Part shown: positions 7,932 through 15,148 of the stretch, one piece after another
Layout: each line of letters starts with the position of its first letter
Numbering within the stretch: position 1 is the first letter of the stretch
From: DASQGA01 sp038209555
GTDB lineage: Bacteria > Actinomycetota > Thermoleophilia > Gaiellales > Gaiellaceae
Direction of reading: 5' to 3'
Length of the DNA: 64,000 nt
Assembly: GCA_038209555.1 (NCBI GenBank)
Contig: JBBQXP010000002.1
Span: forward strand, 42,688-106,687
Program-made: the position numbers and the translations under genes
Notes under the pieces: model-generated
Told to the model about the DNA's origin: nothing
Database searches by the model: none
What the model saw: the letters and a program-made list of their open reading frames with translations, nothing else

Positions 7932-8687
7932 ATGCTCACCAATCAATCGAACGGGGTGACACGAATGGGTTTGCTGAACAGGGACCGGCACGTGGACGAA
8001 GATCGCGTCGTCAGGGACGACGAGGCCGTCGACCGGTCGACAGATCGCCACCGGTATGCACGCGGTGTCGTTCGGGCGCTCTTCACGCTCGTCGGGGTGG
8101 CGGTGGCAGGGCTCCTCATCTGGATCGCGTCGAACTTCGATCTCGGTCAGACAAGCGAGTTCTGGGCAATCATGGGCCTTCTCGCCGGCGCAGGCCTGGC
8201 GCTCGGGCTCTCTCAGCTGCTCGGCGGTTGGACGAAGTGGGGGGTACCGCGCCTCTCCTTCGCGGTCCTGCTGCTCGCGTGGCTGCCGACGCTGCTCGCG
8301 GCCGGCTGGATCGTCCTGGCCACCCAGCCCACCGGCGGCTGGCAGCAGAGTCGGTTCGAGAGCTGGAGCGACACAATCGGGATCCTCGGGTTCGTTCGCG
8401 ACTTGGGTCTCTTCTCCGCCGCGATCGCGCTCGCCTTCGGCGTCGTGACTGCGTTCATCTTCGACACGACCGGCCCGCGTGAACGGCACGTCGAGCGAAC
8501 GCGGACCGTCGCGGACGAGGACGTACACGACTACCGGCGCGAATACGGCGCTACGACCCCTGTCCCCACCGACCGCCCGACGACAACGGCCGATGACCGT
8601 CAGGCGGCGACCACCGATGCTCGCGACGACTCGGTCGTGACGACCGGGACGCGTGACGATACCGAGGTTCGGCGCGACACTCCGTAG
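7932..8687 (+). CDS. Hypothetical four-helix membrane protein with charged tails
   Basis: 251 residues, family not recognised. A hydrophilic Arg/Asp-rich N-terminus (~1-42) precedes about four hydrophobic helices (~45-65, 75-97, 105-127, 155-177). The C-terminal ~70 residues are Thr/Asp/Arg-rich and of low complexity (TTADD, TTDARDD, TTGTRDD). GGGAGGG lies about six bases before the ATG at 7932, supporting this start over an in-frame ATG 11 codons later. The charged tails suggest both ends face the cytoplasm. No catalytic motif was seen. Confidence 0.75.
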   Translation: MLTNQSNGVTRMGLLNRDRHVDEDRVVRDDEAVDRSTDRHRYARGVVRALFTLVGVAVAGLLIWIASNFDLGQTSEFWAIMGLLAGAGLALGLSQLLGGWTKWGVPRLSFAVLLLAWLPTLLAAGWIVLATQPTGGWQQSRFESWSDTIGILGFVRDLGLFSAAIALAFGVVTAFIFDTTGPRERHVERTRTVADEDVHDYRREYGATTPVPTDRPTTTADDRQAATTDARDDSVVTTGTRDDTEVRRDTP

Positions 8688-8761
8688 GCCCACGATTCCA
8701 GCAAGAACCGGTCACTCTCGCCAGGGATCGCCATACGTCCGCGGAGCGTCGATACTCGAGC

Positions 8762-8959
8762 ATGGACGCCGCACACCGCAGCGGTACCGCCGACGGCCTC
8801 TCCCGGCTGGCTGAACACTGCGACACGCTCGGCCGTCTGCTCACGGGTGAGACGGAAAGCCCGCGCCCGCGCCTCGAGGCCGAGCTTGGCTGCGAGCTCG
8901 CCCATCGGCTCGTGGGAGCGCTCCTCCAGCGCGCCCCGCGGCTCGCGCTTCCGCTTTAG
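8762..8959 (+). CDS. Small hypothetical protein
   Basis: A 65-codon frame with strong GC bias at third positions, consistent with coding. The product is predicted helical (LSRLAEHCDTLGRLLTGE and a Leu/Ala-rich C-terminus) with no recognised motif. The ribosome binding site is weak. It fills the space between two membrane-protein genes. It may be an unexpressed frame. Confidence 0.4.
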   Translation: MDAAHRSGTADGLSRLAEHCDTLGRLLTGETESPRPRLEAELGCELAHRLVGALLQRAPRLALPL

Positions 8960-8974
8960 GCGGACGCCTGCCGG

Positions 8975-9169
8975 CTAGCCGCGAAACTCGTGGCCGCCGA
9001 ACAGCCGCACGTAAAAGAAGATCAGACCCCCGGCGATCAGGGCGAAGAGAAATGCCGTGCCGTTCCCTACGCCAACTCCCAGCAGGCCGAGCCAGATGTA
9101 AAGCCCGAGTCCGAACGCCCAGAGAAAGGAGACGAAGCCTTGGCTGAACGAGGGAGGACGAGGGATCAT
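8975..9169 (-). CDS. Small two-helix membrane protein
   Basis: 64 residues starting MIPRPPSFSQGF, with two hydrophobic segments separated by a Gly-rich turn (LGLLGVGVGNG) and ending RLFGGHEFRG. The ATG at 9169 was chosen because longer readings add unlikely Arg/Ser-rich sequence. The layout resembles short AtpI-like or DUF-type actinobacterial membrane proteins, but no family is claimed. It converges with the small gene on the plus strand. Confidence 0.55.
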   Translation of the reverse strand: MIPRPPSFSQGFVSFLWAFGLGLYIWLGLLGVGVGNGTAFLFALIAGGLIFFYVRLFGGHEFRG

Positions 9170-9233
9170 CGACGGCCGGAACTCTACCTGCGCCGGACCA
9201 AAAAAATTCGCCGAGCCGGTTGCGCTTTCGTCC

Positions 9234-9281
9234 GGATCACCAACCGACTTTCCGCTTGCGCGTACGGTCGCCCGGTGATCC
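9234..9281. repeat. Inverted repeat in an intergenic gap
   Basis: GGATCACC (9234-9241) is matched exactly by GGTGATCC (9274-9281) across a 32-base loop. It lies in the ~280-base gap 9170-9450, which holds no convincing gene. It could be an operator or RNA hairpin. Nothing nearby fixes its role. Confidence 0.35.
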
Positions 9282-9390
9282 TTCGACCTACTTGCGCTCC
9301 GTGCTCGGCGCAATTGGGACTCTAGGACAGCGGCCTCAGACAGTCAAGGGACATGTCCATCGTAATGTATGCAATTTGCGGAGAGATCAT

Positions 9391-9442
9391 TTATCCACAG
9401 TTTCCACAGGCCAGCATGGGGCCTGTGCATAGACCTGTGGAA
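9391..9442. promoter_or_regulatory. Cluster of DnaA-box-like sequences
   Basis: A perfect TTATCCACA lies at 9391-9399. TTTCCACAG follows at 9401-9409. On the other strand are TATGCACAG (9423-9431) and TTCCACAGG (9434-9442). Between them CACAGGCC (9405-9412) and GGCCTGTG (9420-9427) form an exact 8-bp inverted repeat, 24 bases after the DUF4015 gene stop on the minus strand, so the element could also act as a transcript end. No dnaA or dnaN is nearby, and local strand bias suggests a terminus, not an origin. Confidence 0.5.
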
Positions 9443-9450
9443 GGGTGGAG

Positions 9451-10638
9451 CTACGGCGCTGTCAGGCTACCGTCTGTGTAGACGCCCGAAGCGTTCCAGA
9501 GCAGGTAGCCGGCCGACTGCGCCCGGCGGGCTGAGTCGATCTGAGCCTGGACCTGGGCGAGCGTGTACGTGTGCTGGAGGGAGAAGTCCTGGAGCCAGGG
9601 AACGACCTTCGCCGGTCGGCCGCGCAGCTTCTCGCGGAAGTCCCGGAGCGAGAACGCGACCGTCCGGCCGGGATCCCCGTCCGGATTGGCGATGTTGTAC
9701 TCGCCCGGGCTGTAGTGGGAGGGATAGACCATTGGATAGATCGCATCGAGGTACCGGCCGAGCTTCCGGGGCCGCTGCCCTATGCCGAGGTCGCGGGTCG
9801 CCGCAAGCCCGAACACCGCCGCAGAGACGCGCACGCCGAGGGGGTGTAACCGGGAATGGGCGTACCTCACGAAGCGAACCATCGTCTGTGCCTTCGGCTC
9901 CTTTACCTGGTGGTTGAACACCATCGCCGACAAGTCACCGTCGCTCGGAAATCGAACGTAGTCGAACATGATCTCGTCGAAGCCCGCCCGCGCCGCCGCC
10001 GCCGCGACATCGACGTTGTACTTCCACACCCGCTCGTCGTATGGATTCGTCCAACCGAGTCCGGCAGTAGTCGTCCAGATGCCGCCGTCGGTGCGCCGGA
10101 TCGCCAACGCTGGCCGCTTCATCGAGAGCACGGGATCCTCGAAGACGACGACGCGGCCGATCAGGTAAAGGCCGTGGTCCCGGGCGAGCTTGACCGCCCC
10201 GCCGGGGTCGTAGTAGTTCTGGGCGGCCCCGACCGTCGTCGCGAGCTTCGCTCGGGGCGAGCGGAAGGCGACCTCGCCGTTTTCATCCTTCACGTCGAGC
10301 TCGAGGGTGTTCAGGCCCTGGTCGGTCATGCTCGCGTACTCCTCGAGCTTGCCCTCGAGGTTCGCGAGCGCCATGGTCACGTGGACGCCCCGAATCTCGT
10401 CAGGCAGAGGTCTCAGCGGCTTGTCCTCCGGCTTCGAGGCAGTGGTCGTACCACTGGTGCCAGCGGCCTGGTCTCCCGCTCCCGAGTGGTCGGAGGGGAG
10501 GAAGCGAGCGCCGAGAGTGACGACCGCAGCCGCGAGGGCTACGACCGCAAAGGCTGTCACACGGCGACGACGCTGGCGCCGTCGAGCGTTTTCGCGCCGC
10601 AACCGGAACCGCTCGCTTGGGTCGATCGGCTGCCGCAT
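9451..10638 (-). CDS. Membrane-anchored DUF4015 putative glycoside hydrolase
   Basis: 395 residues. A basic N-terminal tail (Arg-rich, ~1-25) precedes a single hydrophobic helix (~27-47), a Thr/Ser/Gly linker, and a large extracytoplasmic domain from ~78. That domain starts EIRGVHVTMA and contains FDEIMFDYVRFPSDG, a signature of the DUF4015 (GHL13-type) TIM-barrel family, predicted to act on cell-surface glycans. Near the end are YPMVYPSHYSPGEY and PWLQDFS, also typical. Family activity is not experimentally settled. DnaA-box-like motifs lie on both sides of the gene (9391-9442 and 10670-10697). Confidence 0.83.
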   Translation of the reverse strand: MRQPIDPSERFRLRRENARRRQRRRRVTAFAVVALAAAVVTLGARFLPSDHSGAGDQAAGTSGTTTASKPEDKPLRPLPDEIRGVHVTMALANLEGKLEEYASMTDQGLNTLELDVKDENGEVAFRSPRAKLATTVGAAQNYYDPGGAVKLARDHGLYLIGRVVVFEDPVLSMKRPALAIRRTDGGIWTTTAGLGWTNPYDERVWKYNVDVAAAAARAGFDEIMFDYVRFPSDGDLSAMVFNHQVKEPKAQTMVRFVRYAHSRLHPLGVRVSAAVFGLAATRDLGIGQRPRKLGRYLDAIYPMVYPSHYSPGEYNIANPDGDPGRTVAFSLRDFREKLRGRPAKVVPWLQDFSLQHTYTLAQVQAQIDSARRAQSAGYLLWNASGVYTDGSLTAP

Positions 10639-10745
10639 GGCTCGTGCAGGCTACGTCCTCATGCAGATTCTGTCCACAGGCCCATGTGCAAAACCACACC
10701 GGCTTCGGCGGGGTGGAAGACGCGTTGCCCTAGGGCTCTACTTCA

Positions 10746-10773
10746 ACTTGACATAACACCGGTTATCGTGCAT
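10746..10773 (-). other. Chromosome dimer resolution site (dif-like, XerCD target)
   Basis: Read on the minus strand this is an 11-base arm ATGCACGATAA, a 6-base centre CCGGTG and an 11-base arm TTATGTCAAGT. The second arm matches the actinobacterial dif XerD arm as I recall it at every base, and the first ends in the conserved CGATAA. The 28-bp layout (11-6-11) is that of chromosomal dif. It lies in a 176-base gap with no gene, where genes on the left run mainly plus and the long block on the right runs minus, as expected at a replication terminus. FtsK, the usual partner, is encoded at 43223-45442. Confidence 0.75.
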
Positions 10774-10814
10774 TCGGATCGAAAGACCGCTTGGCTCCGT
10801 GAGCCCGACCTGCG

Positions 10815-11395
10815 CTAGCGCCCTTCTGCCATAGACCGGTACCGGGACGCTTTCAGGATCAGAGTGACGAACGTGAGCTTCACCTCGCCGACCGCTCCGG
10901 TTACCTCCCAGCAACCATCGGTGGGGAACGAGATCCCGCTCGGCTGGAAGCCACGCCTTCCATAGCCGTCAGGCACATCCGCCGTGAGCGGAGGAGCTTT
11001 CGCATCCAGCCGCGGACCGGTGATCGCCAGCTTCCCTTTGACTCCGCGCCACCAGTGATCGCCAGCTTCCCTTTGACTCCGCGCCACCACGGCCACTTCA
11101 TTCCCACCGCGCCGTCCGCGTCGATGTAATCCGGCGTGGCGATGACGACGTTGTGTGGCCACATCGCCGTCCATAACTCGTCGTTGCCGTGGTTCATCCC
11201 GGCCGCGTTGCCGCTCGGCGGCGTGTCCTCGTTGGGAAGTGTCAGCGGGCAGGTTCCATTCGACTGCGCGACCGAAGCCGCGAGCGCAGAGGCAGGCGCC
11301 TCCTTCTTCTCGACCGCGGACGGCGCGTTCGAGCCGCCGACGCAGCCGGTAAGGATGAGCGCCGGAGCGGCCAGAAGGATGACTGAAGCCGTCAC
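10815..11395 (-). pseudogene. Lipoprotein gene frameshifted by a 35-bp tandem duplication
   Basis: The frame from GTG (11393-11395) gives a lipoprotein signal with lipobox LILTGC, then a secreted domain up to KWPWWRGVKGKLAITG. Past that point it is scrambled. A second minus frame repeats WWRGVKGKLAITG and continues sensibly (PRLDAKAPPL, VPDGYG, GISFPTDGCWEVTG) to TAG at 10815. The switch falls in an exact 35-bp tandem duplication (11020-11089). Removing one copy would rejoin the frames into ~180 residues. The intact family is an unnamed secreted lipoprotein. AAAAGG lies just before the start codon. Confidence 0.8.
11020..11089. repeat. Exact 35-bp tandem duplication
   Basis: Copy one is 11020-11054 and copy two is 11055-11089, identical at all 35 positions. 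Thirty-five is not a multiple of three, so the second copy shifts the reading frame of the lipoprotein gene around it. Perfect identity suggests a recent event, a reversible slippage site, or an assembly error. Confidence 0.9.
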
Positions 11396-11674
11396 CTGCC
11401 TTTTTACACGCGTTGGGCGTTTTTCGTTCCCCGCTCCTTAGGACTCTCGATGCCCAAGACCTGGGGCGCAGCCCCATCTCGCCGGGCGAGCTCCCCTTAG
11501 CCGCCACGCCAGAGGAACGCACTACTCCACCGTTATCGGGCGGGGGCGAAAGCAGGCGAACCCCGATCGACCGCCTTTGCTCCGGCCGCCCAAGTCGGTA
11601 AGGTCGAGCCGACGGTTTTACGGCGGCCCCATTCCGGGTACGCCTGATTCCGGTTGGTAGCCTAGAACCGCTGG

Positions 11675-12739
11675 ATGTCGAGCGAAACTCCCACCACGCA
11701 GATGCACGAGGTCCAGCTCCTTCTCGAGCGGGCCGAGGCCGCAGGCAAGGTCGACGGTGTCGAGCTGGCCGAGACCATCGATGTGCTCGAGCTCGAGCCG
11801 CCGGAGGTCGAAGCGCTCCACCGTGAGTTCGAGGAGCGGAACATCGAGATCGTCGAGCCGGTCAAGGAGCCTGCGCGAGAGCCGACGGCGCCGCCACGGA
11901 ACCTGAACGACGCGATCGAGACCACCACGGACGCGCTCCAGCTCTTCCTGCGCGAGATCGGCCGCCACCCGCTCCTCACCGCCGCGGACGAGGTGGAGCT
12001 CTCGAAGCGCATCGAGCGCGGCGACATGGCTGCGAAGCGGCGGATGATCGAGTGCAACCTGCGCCTCGTCGTGTCGATCGCGAAGAACTACCGAAACCAG
12101 GGGCTGCCGTTCCTCGACCTGATCCAGGAAGGCATGTTCGGCCTGATCCGCGCGGTCGAGAAGTTCGAGTGGCAGCGAGGGCTCAAGTTCTCCACGTATG
12201 CGACCTGGTGGATTCGCCAGGCGGTCGCCAGGGCGATCGCCGACAAGGCCAGAACGATTCGGGTTCCGGTGCACGTCGTCGAGCGGATGCAGAAGATGCA
12301 GCGCGCCGAGCGCTACCTTTGGACGCAGCTGGCCCGCGAGCCGAACCTTGCGGAGATTGCCGAGGAGGCGGGTCTTCCCCTCCAGCAGGCGCTCGAAGTC
12401 AAGGCTGCCGCCAGAGCGTCCACCAGCCTCGACCAGCCGATCGGCGAGCAGGAGGACGCAGTCTTTGGTGACCTTGTGCCGGGCGATGAGCCTCTTCCGG
12501 ACGAGCTGACCGAGCGCCATCTCCAGAAGGAGGCGCTCGACCGGGCATTAGAGTCGCTGCCCGACCGGGACCGACGGGTTCTCGAGCTGCGCTACGGGCT
12601 CGGCGGCGAGGAGCCTCACACGCTGGAGCACATCGGAAAGCGGCTCGGGCTCACGCGGGAACGCGTTCGCCAGATCGAAGTCGAGTCGCTGTCGCGCCTA
12701 GCGTCGCTCCGCGAGATCGACGCCGTCGCGAGCCGCTAG
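11675..12739 (+). CDS. RNA polymerase sigma-70 factor, principal type (1)
   Basis: 354 residues with region 1.2 (LQLFLREIGRHPLLT), region 2 (CNLRLVVSIAKNY, FLDLIQEGMFGLIRAVEKF, YATWWIRQAV), region 3 and region 4 ending in the helix-turn-helix TRERVRQIEVESL. Region 1.1 is replaced by a short acidic N-terminus. This is the RpoD/HrdB class, which recognises housekeeping-type promoters. A second gene of the same class lies 1.3 kb away in the opposite direction, so this one may be an alternative group-2 factor. The 279-base gap upstream holds no gene. Its last 42 bases overlap the convergent phosphatase gene. Confidence 0.93.
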   Translation: MSSETPTTQMHEVQLLLERAEAAGKVDGVELAETIDVLELEPPEVEALHREFEERNIEIVEPVKEPAREPTAPPRNLNDAIETTTDALQLFLREIGRHPLLTAADEVELSKRIERGDMAAKRRMIECNLRLVVSIAKNYRNQGLPFLDLIQEGMFGLIRAVEKFEWQRGLKFSTYATWWIRQAVARAIADKARTIRVPVHVVERMQKMQRAERYLWTQLAREPNLAEIAEEAGLPLQQALEVKAAARASTSLDQPIGEQEDAVFGDLVPGDEPLPDELTERHLQKEALDRALESLPDRDRRVLELRYGLGGEEPHTLEHIGKRLGLTRERVRQIEVESLSRLASLREIDAVASR

Positions 12740-13417
12740 AGCGCTGCCGTCGAAGAGCCGATCGGCCTCGCTTCCGACCCGCGCCTTCACGGCCTCGTAC
12801 GCGTCGTCCAGGAACGGCGGCCTTGTCTGGCGGTGCCCGTCCGAGGCCACCGCGTGACACAGCGTCTCCTTCACGAGCCTCCAGCCTGCCTCCTGCGGCT
12901 CCGAGCCATGCCTTCCGAGGAGACTCGACGCGTTCACCTGGAGGAGCCAGCCGCGCGCGTGGAGACCGCCTGCGAGCTCGGGTTCCGCGACGACGGCATC
13001 CGCCCGCTCGGGATGGCCGAGAAGCGGCACGAGGCCGCACGACTCGATGTGGTTGGCGAGGCGCTCGACGAGTCCGAGGCCGCCGGAGAACGGCATGTCG
13101 ACGAGCACCACCGGCAGATCGCCGAGCCGGTAGCGCTCCATGTCCTCATCGAGCAGCTCGAGCTTCGGCGTCACCTCGAACCCGAGCTCGAGGCGCAGGC
13201 CGAACGTCGCTGCTTCGTGCGCCATCCGCAGGTGCGCGTCGCGAATCCTGTGCTCGCGGCCGGCCTCGAGCCCGAGATGCGGCCAGACATGGGGTGTCGC
13301 GTAGAGCACGCTCGTGCCGCGGGTCGCAGCCTGGCGGCAGAGAGACAGCCCCTCCTCGACGGATCCGGCTCCGTCGTCCCCAGACGGTACGACGTGAGAA
13401 TGGACGTCGACGAACAT
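12698..13417 (-). CDS. CpsB/CapC-type PHP tyrosine phosphatase
   Basis: 239 residues of the PHP fold. The N-terminal metal motif reads DVHSHVVPSGDDG; later motifs are ATPHVWPH, GFEV, LLGHPERA and ASDGH. This pattern is that of the manganese-dependent tyrosine phosphatases CpsB/YwqE, which dephosphorylate bacterial tyrosine kinases controlling capsule or exopolysaccharide export. No BY-kinase is in the window, so the substrate is inferred. A general PHP phosphoesterase is the alternative. It converges on the sigma-factor gene with a 42-base overlap. Confidence 0.8.
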   Translation of the reverse strand: MFVDVHSHVVPSGDDGAGSVEEGLSLCRQAATRGTSVLYATPHVWPHLGLEAGREHRIRDAHLRMAHEAATFGLRLELGFEVTPKLELLDEDMERYRLGDLPVVLVDMPFSGGLGLVERLANHIESCGLVPLLGHPERADAVVAEPELAGGLHARGWLLQVNASSLLGRHGSEPQEAGWRLVKETLCHAVASDGHRQTRPPFLDDAYEAVKARVGSEADRLFDGSALAARDGVDLAERR

Positions 13418-13464
13418 CCAATCACCCTAGATGCTTGATTTATTGCCCGAGAGAAAGGCGGCTC

Positions 13465-13998
13465 ATGGTTCCCGAGGCGAAGATCACCAACACCGACAAC
13501 GGCCTGGTGCCCGAGGGGGAGGGCTGGTACATCTTGAATGCGCGCGAATCGAGCTGGCTGCACACCGACGAGCTTGGCTTTGCCTGCACATTCGAGGGTG
13601 ACGTCCGCTTCGCCGAGTTCGGAATCAACGTCAGTGTGCTCGACCCTGGGCAGCCGGCCTGCATGTACCACGGCGAAGAGGCGCAGGAGGACTTTCTCGT
13701 GCTCGCGGGTGAATGTCTCGTCCTGATCGAAGGTGAGGAGCGCCCGCTCAGGAAGTGGGACTTCGTCCACTGTCCGCCCTGGACGGAGCACGTGTTCGTC
13801 GGCGCCGGCTCCGGGCCCTGCGTGATCCTTGCAGTCGGGACACGTGGCGGCGAGCGAGGCGTGCTCTATCCGGTCTCGGACCTGGCGCGGAAACACGGCG
13901 CGGGCGTCGAGAAGGAGACCTCCTCGCAGGAAGAGGCATACCTGGCGTATGAACGGCCCCGCGATGGCCCTTATCAGGATGGCTTCCTGCCGGACTAG
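13465..13998 (+). CDS. Cupin-domain protein
   Basis: 177 residues with one double-stranded beta-helix cupin at ~45-125: MYHGEEAQEDFLVLAGECLVL covers motif 1 and PPWTEHVFVG carries motif 2 histidine. Motif 1 holds H and two E residues for metal binding. The C-terminal tail is Glu/Tyr-rich (EEAYLAYERP). Specific function is unknown. GAGAAAGG lies before the ATG at 13465. It is convergent with the next sigma-factor gene, with 5 bases between stops. Confidence 0.8.
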   Translation: MVPEAKITNTDNGLVPEGEGWYILNARESSWLHTDELGFACTFEGDVRFAEFGINVSVLDPGQPACMYHGEEAQEDFLVLAGECLVLIEGEERPLRKWDFVHCPPWTEHVFVGAGSGPCVILAVGTRGGERGVLYPVSDLARKHGAGVEKETSSQEEAYLAYERPRDGPYQDGFLPD

Positions 13999-14003
13999 CG
14001 GGG

Positions 14004-14984
14004 CTACTCGACGCGGAGGTAGAGCCGGAGGCCCGGGGCCGCGGTCTGGAGCTCCCGAAGAGCGCGCGACTCGAGCTGTCGTACCCGCTCGCGGGTGACT
14101 CCCAGCTCACCGCCCACCTCTTCGAGCGTGCGGGGCTTCTGACCCGAAAGCCCGAACCGAAGCTCGAGCACGTGTCGCATCCTGTCGTTCAGCTTCTCGA
14201 GGGCGAGCCCCAGCTCTGTCCCGCGGAGAAGCTTGGCGAGTGCCTCGTCGGGCTGCTCGCAGTTCACGTCCTCGATCATGTCGCCGTACATCGACTCGCC
14301 GTCACCGACCGGTGTCTCCAGGCTGACCGGGTCCTCGACGAGCGCAAGGAGCTCCCGGACCCGCTTCAGCTCGAAGCCGCTCTCGGCTGCAAGCTCGTCA
14401 GCGGAAGGGTCGCGGTTCAGCTTCTGGGTGAGGATGCGCCGGGCGCGCGTCACGCGGCGCACCTGCTCGACCACATGAACGGGTAGTCGGATGGTGCGGC
14501 CCTGGTCGGCGATCGCGCGCGTCACTGCCTGACGGATCCACCAGGTCGCGTAGGTCGAAAGTTTGTAGCCCATCTTGTAGTCGAACTTCTCGACCGCGCG
14601 GATCAGGCCGAGATTCCCTTCCTGGATGAGGTCGAGTAGCGGCACGCCGCTGTTCACGTAGTTGCGTGTGATCGACATGACGAGGCGGAGGTTGCACTCG
14701 ATGAGACGGCGCTTGGCCGCTTCGTCTCCCTCGTCTTTCAAGCGGGCAAGTTCGCGTTCCTCTGCGGCCGTCAAGAGCGGGCCGTCGCCGATCTGGCGTA
14801 CATAGAGCTTGAGCGGATCCTGGGTCTGGACGACTTCGCGAGCAGCAATCGGCTCGTCGTCGTCTTCTTCCTCCTCGGCGTCGGCCTCGTCGAGCAGCGC
14901 AGGATCGGGGAGATCGGGCGCAAGCTCGAGGCGCGGACTCTCGTCCGAGTGGTTGTGCGAAGCCTCTGGGATCCGTTGTTCCAC
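14004..14984 (-). CDS. RNA polymerase sigma-70 factor, principal type (2)
   Basis: 326 residues. An acidic N-terminus (~25-45, EEEEDDDE) precedes region 1.2 (DPLKLYVRQIGDGPLLT), region 2 (CNLRLVMSITRNY, LLDLIQEGNLGLIRAVEKF, YATWWIRQAV), region 3 and region 4 (TRERVRQLESRAL). Relative to the other principal-type factor it differs in region 2.4/3 (DQGRTIRLPVHVVEQV). Either gene could be the housekeeping factor. The acidic N-terminus and close RpoD-like core do not settle which. Confidence 0.93.
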   Translation of the reverse strand: MEQRIPEASHNHSDESPRLELAPDLPDPALLDEADAEEEEDDDEPIAAREVVQTQDPLKLYVRQIGDGPLLTAAEERELARLKDEGDEAAKRRLIECNLRLVMSITRNYVNSGVPLLDLIQEGNLGLIRAVEKFDYKMGYKLSTYATWWIRQAVTRAIADQGRTIRLPVHVVEQVRRVTRARRILTQKLNRDPSADELAAESGFELKRVRELLALVEDPVSLETPVGDGESMYGDMIEDVNCEQPDEALAKLLRGTELGLALEKLNDRMRHVLELRFGLSGQKPRTLEEVGGELGVTRERVRQLESRALRELQTAAPGLRLYLRVE

Positions 14985-15148
14985 GAGGTCGATATCGGCG
15001 GCGCCGTCGGACCGCTGAATGCCCTTTTGGTCCTCAAGTCCGCGGGCCTAGCAGCCGAAAGGCGCGGTATAGTTGGGAACAGACGGTCGGGCGTACCAGG
15101 CGCCTGCACGCCGTCCCGTCTCACCGAAGGAGCATCGAAGCACTACCC

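Noticed and set aside
9391..9442. Replication origin (oriC)
   Set aside because: Box-like motifs are present, but dnaA, dnaN and gidB are not nearby, no AT-rich unwinding element was seen, and strand bias plus the dif-like site point to a terminus.
10748..10773. Promoter with TTGACA -35 element
   Set aside because: TTGACA is present, but no matching -10 lies 16-18 bases on; the bases are better explained as an arm of the dif-like site.
11461..11600. tRNA-like sequence in the gap before the first sigma gene
   Set aside because: A GGTTCG-like loop occurs, but no 7-bp acceptor stem, anticodon arm or D arm can be folded around it.
15061..15080. Promoter (-10 TATAGT) for the glutaminase gene
   Set aside because: The hexamer is fair but no -35 match lies at proper spacing, and the alternative sigma factors here make prediction unreliable.
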